Source: Bin18 sp965242795 (GTDB lineage Bacteria; Desulfobacterota; Binatia; Bin18). Taken from it: a stretch of 64,000 nucleotides of DNA. Below are positions 40,981 to 49,499 of this stretch, one piece after another; positions within the stretch are counted from its first letter, which is position 1, and each line of letters starts with the position of its first letter. The stretch lies in contig OZ251505.1 of the NCBI GenBank assembly GCA_965242795.1, positions 2,108,001-2,172,000 on the forward strand. Reading direction: 5' to 3'. The translations under genes and the position numbers were made by a program. Under the pieces are notes generated by a model, which did not search any database, had not been told where the DNA came from, and saw nothing but the letters and a program-made list of their open reading frames with translations.

Positions 40981-42739
40981 TTACTCGACCGCCAAGCTTA
41001 CCCGCAACGTGTACGCCCCGGTCGCCGTGCGACTCTCTCCTCCCACCACCGCCACCACATACGTCCCCGCCTCCACCTCCCGCACCACCCGGAAGTTGTC
41101 ACCCGCTCTCGTCCCCCACTGCCCCCCCCCAACGTACCCCACCGTGTCCGTGCTCCCCCGCGTCTCCACCGTCAACGTCCCCGCTGCCGTGATTGCTATC
41201 CGGAAGTAGTCCCCGTCCCCCGCCTGCTCCAACGCCCCGGCCACCTCGGCGCTGCGCTCCGTGGCCACATCAACTCGAAAGTCGTCTTCTTGGCCGGTCT
41301 CGCCCACGCCGCCCGTCGTGCGTGCGGTCAAGGTGACCAGCGTCGCGTCCGCACGGCGGACGCCGTGCTACACGGCGTCCGTGCTGCCATCGACTCTGCG
41401 GGTATCGTCCCTGCCGACGCCCGCATGGGTCAGTGACGCGGCGGTGGCCGGGTCGCTGGCGAGGCTGATCGTGCCGCCGTTGCGCGTCAGCGCGTTGGCG
41501 GCAATGCTAATCCCGTCCGCATCCGCGTCCGTCGCCTGCACGTAGTAGCTGAACACGACAAGCGTGCCTTTGGACTGGGTTGCGTCATAGACTGCTTGGC
41601 GCGTCTGCGTCCCGATGGTCAGGCCGAGCTGCGGCGTGCCCGTGCCCGTCACCGCTTCGGTGAACGTCACGGCCGCCTGAATCCGTTCGCCCAATCGGTA
41701 CGTCGCCCCGCTCGCTGGCGTCCCCGTCCACCGGACGGTATTCACCCGCAGCCGCGGGCTCGGGAGTGCTATCCCCGCCTGGATTCGTGCCACCACCGCC
41801 GGGGGCGGTCTCGCTTCCGCCGCCATTGACCTTGGCCGGTACGTAACCTTCATCTCGATTGATGTAAATCCAATCCGTCGTGTATCTAGCCGGAAGGATG
41901 GTCGCCGCAGTCTTATGTCCGCGAAGGACGACCGACCCGCCGTTCATCCTCCAGGGCGTAGGCCCGTTATACTGGATCCCATCGTTGTCATAGTCTGTTT
42001 TCTGGACCGTGTAGGAAAAGACTAGAGCGCTGGCGCCCGACAGCGTGGGCACGTAGTCTGCGTACCGCGTCGTTCCTCCGATGATCAACGGCACCTGCGG
42101 CGTCCCGGTGACCGTCAGCGCCACGATGCAGCGCACTACCATTTGAATCTCTTCGCCGGCTCTGTACGTGTCTCCACTCTGAGGGTAGGTTTGCCAAGTT
42201 CCTCCTGAAGGCCAAGTGTATGGATAGGGTGGATCACACGAAAGATCACCACGATGTCCTGGTCGTCTTTGCCTACCGTCCACGGAAAAACGTTGGCCCC
42301 TGGGACCGGGGATCTCGATCCTCTCAAATACCAGATTCGCAGCCTCTCCGTTTTCCGCTTGGATCGTCCCACCGTTCAGGTCGATGCCCGTGGCCACGAC
42401 CGGCCCGACCTCCGACGCCTGTACGTAATATTCAAAAGTGAGCGCACGCCATACTGACCCTGCTGGGAAGTAATATGGGGCGTGATATCCGACAAATATG
42501 TCTAAATTTCGCTTCCGAGATCCGACCTCCACGACAAGCTGGGGCTTCCCCGTCATCTTCACCGGCTTATCGAACACGACCTGTATATGGAACGTTGCGT
42601 CAAGCCCAAGAGTGGCAGAAGTCGAAGTCCAGTCCAGATTTTCAATGCGTGTAACCTGCGGCGCCGATTGCGGCTGCGCCGCAGCCCAGTGCGCGACGAG
42701 CAACGGAAGGGCCACCACACCGGCGAGCAACACGGTCAT
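40981..42739 (-). pseudogene. Broken secreted protein with SwmB/cadherin-like beta repeats
   Basis: Three reading segments form one former gene. It starts MTVLLAGVVALPLLVAHWAA with a signal peptide, and continues with at least two beta-repeats marked by PQLVVEVGSRKRN, ALTFEYYVQASEVG, and TPQVPLIIGGTTRYADY, VFSYTVQKTDYDNDGI. Near 41745-41770 the frame changes; the next repeat continues in another frame (VTFTEAVTGTGTPQLGLTIG, YYVQATDADADGISIAANAL). At 41368-41370 an in-frame TAG breaks it again, and the last part (EDDFRVDVATERSAEVAGAL ... AYTLRVSLAVE) follows in the same frame. So one frameshift and one nonsense change are needed. Such repeats occur in large surface or adhesion proteins. Confidence 0.65.
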
Positions 42740-42981
42740 CGTAGACCTCTCAATTTTCCGGGGTGGGGGCAGTGTAAATTTTTGGCGGTTAGATGAGGCG
42801 AAAATCAGATTACGAAGCGACAAGGAAAACCCTTTCCGGCAGCGGGCCACCTTTGAGCGTGAGGGATTTCTACTAGAGAAATCGTTCGCTGTTTATCAGG
42901 ATCATCCGGGCTTTCTGCGCGGCTGCGTTGCGGGACGGTCGCGGCGAAGTTGTCGAGACAGCGCTGTGTCACGGGTGGGGT

Positions 42982-43395
42982 CTACACACTTCTGCCGAAC
43001 CAGTCTTGGAGCGGCTGCTCGCCGGCTGGCCGCGCCGGGAAAGAGCCGTCCGGGAGCCTGTCCGCCAGCAACCCGATCAGGGCATCCACCACTTCGGGTG
43101 TGAATTCAGGGTGGAACTGGGTGCCCCAGACGGCATCACCCAATGCAACCGCCTGACAGGCGGTCTGCGGGTTGTGCGCCAACGTCCGCACCCCGGGCGG
43201 GAGTTCAGCGACGACCTCCCCGTGACTCTGCTGCGCCGGAAACGTGTCGGGGAAGTCCGCGGACAAGGAGTCGCGCAGGCCTTCCTCGGTCAGGGTGACG
43301 CCGACCGTGCCGAGTTCCCAGCCGGCCGAGCTCTGTTCCACCCACCCGCCGAACGCGCGCGCCAGATGTTGGTGGCCGAAGCAGACGCCGTACAA
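42982..43395 (-). pseudogene. N-terminally truncated class I glutamine amidotransferase
   Basis: Begins at MYGVCFGHQHLARAFGGWVE, which contains the nucleophile Cys of the triad; the His-x-Glu pair follows in WGTQFHPEFTPEVVDALIGL. The first 80 or so residues of such amidotransferases (GMP-synthase-like) are missing. Just upstream, a TAA lies in frame and is followed by a copy of the 23-base repeat arm (43433-43455). The piece is therefore probably a remnant; an ATG by chance allows translation. Confidence 0.65.
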
Positions 43396-43432
43396 CGGGA
43401 CCGCGACGCATTATGTAAGCTGGGGAGATGTC

Positions 43433-43455
43433 TAGTATCATCTTGTAGGGAATTG
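43433..43455 (+). repeat. Single degenerate arm of the TATCATCTTGTA repeat
   Basis: Related to the perfect pair at 17503-17642; reads AGTATCATCTTGTAGGGAAT. It lies at the broken end of the amidotransferase remnant, before the phoR stop. Confidence 0.65.
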
Positions 43456-43462
43456 CCCAATT

Positions 43463-45040
43463 TTATCTGGCGGATACACACGAAACGTGCCGGGGGGTCT
43501 CCACGGGCAACGCGACGCGGACGGTCGTGCCCCGCGTCACGCGACTCTCGATGCGCAGCCCGCCGCCGTGGGCGAGGACGATGTGCTTGACGATGGCCAG
43601 CCCCAGGCCGGTGCCGCCCAACTCGCGCGACCGGGCCTTGTCCACCCGGTAGAAGCGCTGGGTGAGCCGCGGGATGTCCGCCTCCGGGATGCCGTAGCCG
43701 GTGTCGGCAATCGCCACTTCCAGCCAGTCCCGCCCGGCGTCCGCTGCGACGACGGTGACGCCCGCCCCGTTGCCCGCCCATAAGGATTGCGTGCCAGCGT
43801 CGGTGCCGTCCCGCGCGTGCAGCGCCGCGGAGACGCGCACCCGGCCTTGCGCAGGAGTGTATTTGACGGCGTTGTCGATGAGGTTGATCAGAACCTGATG
43901 CAGGCGGTCGCGGTCGCCGTCGAGCGGGGGCAGACCGGCCGGCAAGGATTGCGTCAGGCTGACCGCGCCGCGCTGCGCCTTCGCCTGCACCACGTCGATC
44001 GCTTCCTGAATCAGGTCGGCGACCTGCAAGGCTTCGCGGTGGAGTTCGGTGCGGCCGAGTTCCAGGTTGGAGAGCGTCAGCAGGTCGTCGATCAGCCGGC
44101 TCAGGCGTTCCGAGTGGCGGTCGATGATGGCAAGAAACCGCTGCCGCCGCTCGGGGTCCTGGGCGGCGCCGGCCAACAGGGTTTCGGCGTAGCCCTTGAT
44201 GGCGGTGAGCGGCGTGCGGAGCTCGTGGGAGACGTTCGCCACGAAGTCGGCGCGGACCGATTCGAGTTGCTTGATCGCGGTCAGGTCGTGGCAGGTCAGC
44301 ACCGAGCCGCTCGTGGCCGGCCGGTCGGGCTGGCCCGCGGCGGACGCCGAGCGCAGCACGCTGACCGCCAACTGGCGGGGCTCGGGGCCCTCGATTTCGA
44401 TCTCGCGCGTCGCCACTTCGGGTACGTCGGGCGGGGCGTCGGTGTCCTCCAGTAATTGGAGCAGGGTCGGGTGGCGGGACAGTTCGTGGAACGGCCGGCC
44501 GTGCCAGTCCTCGGGCGCCGGCCGGGTTCGGGCGTGGCCGAACAGGCGCAAGGCCGCGGGGTTGCAGCGGACGATGGTGCCGTTCAGGTCGAGGACGACC
44601 ACCCCGTCGGCCAGGGTGTGGAGCAGGGCTTCGAGTTCCCGTTTTTCGTTTTCGAGTTGCTGCACGTCGTGCCGGCCGGCGTCGAGGAGCCGGTAGAAAT
44701 GGTGTTTGAGGCGGCCGAACTCGTCATCCTTCCGCACGGGCGGGCGGGCGGGCGCGGTGTCGGTCAACGGCGTCGTCCGCGCCGCTGCGGCCAGAAAGGC
44801 GGTCAGTTCGTCCAGCCGCCCGCGCAGCCGGACGACGCGAACGGCTGCGGTCGCCAACGCGAGCAGCCCAGCCGTGAGCAGACCGGCCCGCAGCCCCGGC
44901 GGGCCGCCGCCGTCCGCAACGGAGGCGATGACGAGCACCAGCACCAGGGTCAGCAGCCCCAGGCCGAGCGGGACGAGAATCTGCGAGACGATGCCGGGTT
45001 TCACGGGAGGAAGCGGCGAGGGGGCAGAGAGGGAGAACAC
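43463..45040 (-). CDS. phoR: Phosphate regulon sensor histidine kinase
   Basis: A 525-residue membrane kinase. Two N-terminal transmembrane segments (ILVPLGLGLLTLVLVLVIAS and LRAGLLTAGLLALATAAV) with almost no periplasmic part, a PAS domain (HTLADGVVVLDLNGTIVRCN), the H-box with phospho-acceptor His272 (FVANVSHELRTPLTAIKGYA), and an ATPase domain with LINLIDNAVKYTP, ADTGYGIPE and GTGLGLAIVKHI. That order is the PhoR pattern: no own sensing, control through Pst/PhoU. It lies 63 bases after phoB and is the last gene of the pst-pho cluster. The C-terminus has a Cys-containing tail, HVSCVSAR. Confidence 0.9.
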   Translation of the reverse strand: MFSLSAPSPLPPVKPGIVSQILVPLGLGLLTLVLVLVIASVADGGGPPGLRAGLLTAGLLALATAAVRVVRLRGRLDELTAFLAAAARTTPLTDTAPARPPVRKDDEFGRLKHHFYRLLDAGRHDVQQLENEKRELEALLHTLADGVVVLDLNGTIVRCNPAALRLFGHARTRPAPEDWHGRPFHELSRHPTLLQLLEDTDAPPDVPEVATREIEIEGPEPRQLAVSVLRSASAAGQPDRPATSGSVLTCHDLTAIKQLESVRADFVANVSHELRTPLTAIKGYAETLLAGAAQDPERRQRFLAIIDRHSERLSRLIDDLLTLSNLELGRTELHREALQVADLIQEAIDVVQAKAQRGAVSLTQSLPAGLPPLDGDRDRLHQVLINLIDNAVKYTPAQGRVRVSAALHARDGTDAGTQSLWAGNGAGVTVVAADAGRDWLEVAIADTGYGIPEADIPRLTQRFYRVDKARSRELGGTGLGLAIVKHIVLAHGGGLRIESRVTRGTTVRVALPVETPRHVSCVSAR

Positions 45041-45103
45041 AGGGTGCGGCAGGCGTGGCTCTTATAGACGGGATGCCGGTGTTCGGAGAAGGCCGCGCGC
45101 GGT

Positions 45104-45868
45104 TCACTCGTCCGGGGAGACTTCGGCGTCGAGCGCTTCGGGGACGAATTTGTAACCGACGCCGCGCACCGTCAGGATCAGGGTCGGGTTGGCGTCGTCG
45201 CACTCGATGCGTTGGCGCAGGCGGCGGATGTGCACGTCCACGGTGCGCGGTTCGACATACACGTTGTGGCCCCACACCAAGTCGAGGATCTGTGTGCGGC
45301 TGAACACCCGGTTGGGCGACTGGACGAAGAATTTCAGCAGTTCGAACTCGCGCAGGCCCAGCCCGACCGGCGTGCCGGCCAGCGTCACTTCGTACGTGTC
45401 GTAGTCGATGCGCAGCCGGCCGCGTTCGTAGTGCTGCTGGGGGTGCGGCGTCGTCGGGCCGTAGGCGCGCCGCAGCACCGCCTTGACGCGCGCCACGAGT
45501 TCGCGCGGGCTGAACGGCTTGGTGACGTAATCGTCCGCGCCCATCTCCAGGCCGAGCACCTTGTCCACCTCCGCGGCGCGCGCGGTCAGGATCAGGATCG
45601 GCACGCTGCGCGTGGCGTCGTCGGCGCGCAGCAGGCGGCACACCTCCAGGCCCGACAGCCCGGGCAGCATGATGTCGAGAATGACGAGCGCCGGCCGCTC
45701 CCGGGCCGCCAAGTCGAGGCTGACCTCGCCGTCGCCGGCCTCGACCACGGCGAACCCTTCGGTTTCCAGGTTGTAGCGGACGAGGTCGCGGATGTCCTTT
45801 TCGTCTTCGACGATCAGGATTTTTCGTCGGGTGTCCGTCCCGGACCGCTCCGCACGCGCTGCCGCCAT
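45104..45868 (-). CDS. phoB: Phosphate regulon response regulator
   Basis: A 254-residue OmpR-type regulator. The receiver begins KILIVEDEKDIRDLVRYNL, with the phospho-acceptor Asp65 in LVILDIMLPG and Lys in DYVTKPFSPREL. The winged-helix domain (FELLKFFVQSPNRVFSRTQI, then YVEPRTVDVHIRRLRQRIE) binds direct repeats of the Pho-box kind. The first 15 residues (MAAARAERSGTDTRR) are extra; a later start is possible. Located between phoU and phoR as expected. Confidence 0.9.
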   Translation of the reverse strand: MAAARAERSGTDTRRKILIVEDEKDIRDLVRYNLETEGFAVVEAGDGEVSLDLAARERPALVILDIMLPGLSGLEVCRLLRADDATRSVPILILTARAAEVDKVLGLEMGADDYVTKPFSPRELVARVKAVLRRAYGPTTPHPQQHYERGRLRIDYDTYEVTLAGTPVGLGLREFELLKFFVQSPNRVFSRTQILDLVWGHNVYVEPRTVDVHIRRLRQRIECDDANPTLILTVRGVGYKFVPEALDAEVSPDE

Positions 45869-45969
45869 ATTTCAGTCCCGTCTTCCTGCCGCTCCGCGGC
45901 CGTCCCGCAACCCTGCCGGCCGACGCGCCGCCGTTCCACCGATTTCCGCGCGGTCTCGATGCCGATTCC

Positions 45970-46710
45970 TCAGACCGATTCCGGCAGGGGCGACACGTGC
46001 CGGATGCTCTTCCCCTTCGCCAGGTAGATGACCATCTCCGCGATGTTGGTCGCGTGGTCGGCCACCCGTTCGAGGTATTTCGCGACGAACAGGACCCGCG
46101 TGGCGCGGCTGGCGTGCTCGGGTTGTTGCTGCATCCGGGAGAGCATCGCGTTGAAGATCTGCGTGGTCAGGTCGTCGATCCGGTCGTCCCGCTGACACAC
46201 GCTGAGGGCGAGGTCGGACGCCCCGCGCAGCGACGCGTCGTGCGTGGCGTCCGAAGGCGCGCGCGGGGTGTCGGAAGACGACTGCAGGAACGCGTCGAGG
46301 CTGTCGCGCAGCATGGCGCGCGCGCCTTCGGCCATTTCCGGGATCTCGGGCCGCGGTTGGAGCGGCGATTCCGTGTTGAGTTCGAGCGCCCGCTCGCAGA
46401 TGTTCTCGGCCAGGTCGCCGATGCGCTCCAGATCGGCCGAGATGCGCAGACTGGTCATGATGAAGCGCAGGTCGCGCGCGGCCGGCTGGTGGAGGGCCAG
46501 CAACCGGCTGCACGCCTCGTCGATCGCGACGTCGAGATAGTTGACCATGTGGTCGCGCTCGATGACCGCGTGGGCGGTGGGCGAATCGCGCTCGATGAGC
46601 GAGGCCACGGCGTCCCCGATCTGTTGTTCCACGAGCCCGCCCATTTCCAGGACCTTGGCGCGCAACTGCTGCAGTTCCTCTTCGTACTGGCTGTCCGTAT
46701 GGAGTGGCAT
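45970..46710 (-). CDS. phoU: Phosphate signalling complex protein PhoU
   Basis: A 246-residue helical protein with two PhoU repeats: an N-terminal HTDSQYEEELQQLRAKVLEM, the metal-binding ISADLERIGDLAENICERAL, and the second repeat with AKYLERVADHATNIAEMVIY. PhoU couples the Pst transporter to PhoR and shuts it down when phosphate is plentiful. A longer frame runs upstream into pstB, but MPLHTDSQYEEELQQLR is the natural start. The linker between the halves (SSSDTPRAPSDATHDASLRG) is longer than usual. Positioned directly after pstB. Confidence 0.9.
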   Translation of the reverse strand: MPLHTDSQYEEELQQLRAKVLEMGGLVEQQIGDAVASLIERDSPTAHAVIERDHMVNYLDVAIDEACSRLLALHQPAARDLRFIMTSLRISADLERIGDLAENICERALELNTESPLQPRPEIPEMAEGARAMLRDSLDAFLQSSSDTPRAPSDATHDASLRGASDLALSVCQRDDRIDDLTTQIFNAMLSRMQQQPEHASRATRVLFVAKYLERVADHATNIAEMVIYLAKGKSIRHVSPLPESV

Positions 46711-46736
46711 GGCGTCCCCCCGTGCTTCGGGCGGCC

Positions 46737-47588
46737 CTAGCCGAACCGGCCCGTGATGTAGTCCTCGGTCGCCTGCTTTTCCGGGGTGGTGAAGAGTTTC
46801 TCGGTGCGGCCGACCTCGATCAACTCGCCCAGGTACAGAAAGGCGGTCGCGTCCGACACGCGCGCGGCCTGCTGCATGTTGTGGGTCACGATGACGATGG
46901 TGTACTGCTTCTTGAGTTCGTGGATGAGCTCTTCGATCTTGGCCGTGGCGATCGGGTCGAGCGCCGAACACGGCTCGTCCATCAGCACGACTTCGGGCTC
47001 GACGGCCAGCGTCCGGGCGATGCACAAGCGCTGGTGCTGGCCGCCCGACAGTCCTAGCGCGTTGTCGTGCAGGCGGTCCTTCACTTCCTCCCACAACGCG
47101 GCGTCGCGCAGGCTCTGCTCCACGATCTCGTCGAGCCGCGGCTTGTGGTGCAGCCCCAGGATGCGCGGGCCGTACGCCACGTTCTCGTAGATGGTCTTGG
47201 GAAACGGGTTGGGCTTCTGGAAGACCATGCCGACCCGTTTGCGGAGTTCCGTGACGTCCAGCGTCGAATCCAGGATTTCCAGGCCGGCGAGCGTGATGCT
47301 GCCACGGATGGTGCAGCCGTCCACCAAGTCGTTGAGCCGGTTGAGGCAGCGCAGCAGCGTGGATTTGCCGCAGCCCGACGGACCGATGAAGGCCGTCACC
47401 TCGCCCTTGGCGATGTCCAGGTCGATGTGTTTGAGGGTCAGCACGTCGTTGGCGTAGCTCAGACACAGGTCGCGGATCGCGACCTCGGTGACCGGCGCGG
47501 TGCCGAGCGCGGTCGGGTCGTGGCCGTTGGCCGTCTCGGGCCGCGGTGGGCCGGCCGCGGCGGATGTCGGTAGCTCATGGGCTTCCAT
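46737..47588 (-). CDS. pstB: Phosphate ABC transporter ATP-binding protein
   Basis: A 283-residue ABC ATPase. Walker A is GPSGCGKS (69-76), the Q-loop region is VGMVFQKPNPFPKTIYENVA, the signature LSGGQHQRLCIART, and Walker B VVLMDEPCSALDPIA, all matching PstB; the switch His is in IVTHNMQQAARVSD. It drives phosphate uptake through PstC and PstA. The N-terminus has about 30 residues more than usual (MEAHELPTSAAAGPPRPE), so a later start may be used. Separated from pstA by 216 bases that contain repeats. Confidence 0.9.
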   Translation of the reverse strand: MEAHELPTSAAAGPPRPETANGHDPTALGTAPVTEVAIRDLCLSYANDVLTLKHIDLDIAKGEVTAFIGPSGCGKSTLLRCLNRLNDLVDGCTIRGSITLAGLEILDSTLDVTELRKRVGMVFQKPNPFPKTIYENVAYGPRILGLHHKPRLDEIVEQSLRDAALWEEVKDRLHDNALGLSGGQHQRLCIARTLAVEPEVVLMDEPCSALDPIATAKIEELIHELKKQYTIVIVTHNMQQAARVSDATAFLYLGELIEVGRTEKLFTTPEKQATEDYITGRFG

Positions 47589-47804
47589 GTCCGTTCTCCT
47601 CGACGTCGTCCGTTGGGCTGCAAGTTTCTGCCTCAGTGAACGGCGGCGTCCACGCTGAGGGATGATCCTCTGTGAGTTCCCGAGCTTGTCGAAGGGCGGG
47701 TGTCCGACACCGAGGGAGGGCAGGCACGGGGGCCTGGCGCTACACGATGACCCGCGATGCAGAAGACGATATACGGCATGCGCTTCGTTTCTCGACCGCA
47801 GCGG
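47589..47804. repeat. Repeats between pstA and pstB
   Basis: Contains a minus-strand TTCGACAAGCTCGGG unit (about 47681-47700) and the hairpin-type repeat GGGCAGGCACGGGGGCCTGG (from about 47718) that also occurs at 920-946. No gene. Confidence 0.65.
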
Positions 47805-49499
47805 CTAGAAGGCTCCGAAGCGCAGGCGGCTGCGCAGGCGGTTGCGGATCGCGATCGCGGTCAGGTTCAGGGCGATGACGATCAGGATCAGCAGCAGGGT
47901 CGTCATGAAGACCATCGGTTTGGCCGCCTCCACGTTGGGCGACTGGAACCCCACGTCGTAGATGTGGAAGCCCAGGTGCATGAACTTGCGTTCGAGATGG
48001 AAGAACGGCCAGTGGCCGTCCACCGGCAGGGTGGGCGCCAGCTTGACCACGCCGGTAATCATCAGCGGCGCCACTTCGCCGGCGCCGCGCGCCATGGCCA
48101 GAATGGTGCCGGTCAGGATGCCGGGCAGCGCCCCGGGAATCACGATCTTGCGCAGCGTCTCCCACTTCGTGGCGCCCAGCGCCAGCGAGCCCTCGCGCCA
48201 CTCGCCCGGGATCGACGACAGCGACTCCTCGGTCGCCACGATCACCACCGGCACGGTCAGCAGCGCCAGGGTCAGCGACGCCCACAGAATGCCGCCCGTG
48301 CCGTACGTCGGGGTGGGCAGCGCGTCCTGGTAGAACAACTGGTCCAGCGTGCCGCCGATGACGTACACGAAGAAACCCAGCCCGAAGACGCCGAACACGA
48401 TGGACGGCACCCCGGCCAGGTTGTTGACCGCGATGCGCACCGCGCGCACCAGCGGCCCCTGTTTGGCGTACTCGCGCAGATACAGCGCGGCCACCACCCC
48501 GAACGGCACGACCACGATGCTCATGATGATGACCATCATCACCGTGCCGAAGATGGCCGGGAAGACGCCGCCCTCGGTGTTGGCCTCGCGCGGGTCCTCC
48601 CAGAAGAACTCCCAGAAGCGCGTCAGATACAAGCCCATGCGCTGCGCCCACGTCATGTCGTTGGGCAGGAAGCCGCGCACTACGCCGGCGATCGGCACCG
48701 TCTTTTCCCGGCCTGCGACGTCCCGGACGACGATATGGTAGCGCGCGTTCTCCGCGTATAGGGCGCCGAGTTGCTCGGCCATGGTTTCATAGGCCGCTTG
48801 CAGGGCGGCGATCTCGCGCTCCAGTTCGGCAATCGTCTGCGCGGCGCGGGCCGGGTCGGCTACGCGGCGCGCGGTGCGTTTGCGCGCGAGGCGGAGCTGC
48901 TCCAACTCGTAGTTGACGTCGCCGATGTCCCGTTTCTCGATGGCGTGAATCTCGTCCAGCGTCGCTTGCGTCCGGGCGTGCAGTTCCAGGAAGACGGGCC
49001 ACGCCGCGGCGAACCCGTCGGCGACGACCGTGCCGTCCTGCCGGACGCTCTGCAGAAAGCCGAAGAAGGGGCCCCACTCGTAGCGTTCCAAATACACGGC
49101 GTCGGTCGGATACGTGCGGTCGGCCATGCCGCTGTCGTCCACCCAGCGGAAGTCCGCGCCGTACAGGTCGCGGTTGGCGATCTGGAACTGGGTCCGATAC
49201 GCGGCCGGCGCGTCCGCCGCGGTGTCTTCGGACAGCCCCCTGCGTGGAATCGCTTCCCGGGCGCGTACCGCGCCCAGCAGCCGCGTGCCGTCGTGCAACG
49301 CGACCGCCTGCAACCGGTCCGGCCAGAAGAAACCCAAGGCGTTGGCGCCGACGATCCAGATCAACGCGGCGATCATCAGCAGACTGAAGGCCAGCGCGCC
49401 GCCCGTCAGCCAGATCAGCGGGTCACCGCTGCGCAGGAAGCCGGCGAAGCGGCCGCGGCCGGTGCGTGGCACGGGGAGCCGGGTGTCAGATGCGGCCAT
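47805..49499 (-). CDS. pstA: Phosphate ABC transporter permease PstA, long form
   Basis: A 564-residue permease; PstA of E. coli has about 296. The first transmembrane segment (LIWLTGGALAFSLLMIAALI) is followed by a large periplasmic insertion (about residues 60-275) with a coiled-coil part (ELEREIAALQAAYETMAEQL). The transport core then holds EGGVFPAIFGTVMMVIIMSI, NNLAGVPSIVFGVFGLGFFV, the coupling loop ATKWETLRKIVIPGALPGIL, and MARGAGEVAPLMITG. Long forms like this are known in Pseudomonas-type bacteria. It starts 14 bases inside the end of pstC. Confidence 0.9.
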   Translation of the reverse strand: MAASDTRLPVPRTGRGRFAGFLRSGDPLIWLTGGALAFSLLMIAALIWIVGANALGFFWPDRLQAVALHDGTRLLGAVRAREAIPRRGLSEDTAADAPAAYRTQFQIANRDLYGADFRWVDDSGMADRTYPTDAVYLERYEWGPFFGFLQSVRQDGTVVADGFAAAWPVFLELHARTQATLDEIHAIEKRDIGDVNYELEQLRLARKRTARRVADPARAAQTIAELEREIAALQAAYETMAEQLGALYAENARYHIVVRDVAGREKTVPIAGVVRGFLPNDMTWAQRMGLYLTRFWEFFWEDPREANTEGGVFPAIFGTVMMVIIMSIVVVPFGVVAALYLREYAKQGPLVRAVRIAVNNLAGVPSIVFGVFGLGFFVYVIGGTLDQLFYQDALPTPTYGTGGILWASLTLALLTVPVVIVATEESLSSIPGEWREGSLALGATKWETLRKIVIPGALPGILTGTILAMARGAGEVAPLMITGVVKLAPTLPVDGHWPFFHLERKFMHLGFHIYDVGFQSPNVEAAKPMVFMTTLLLILIVIALNLTAIAIRNRLRSRLRFGAF

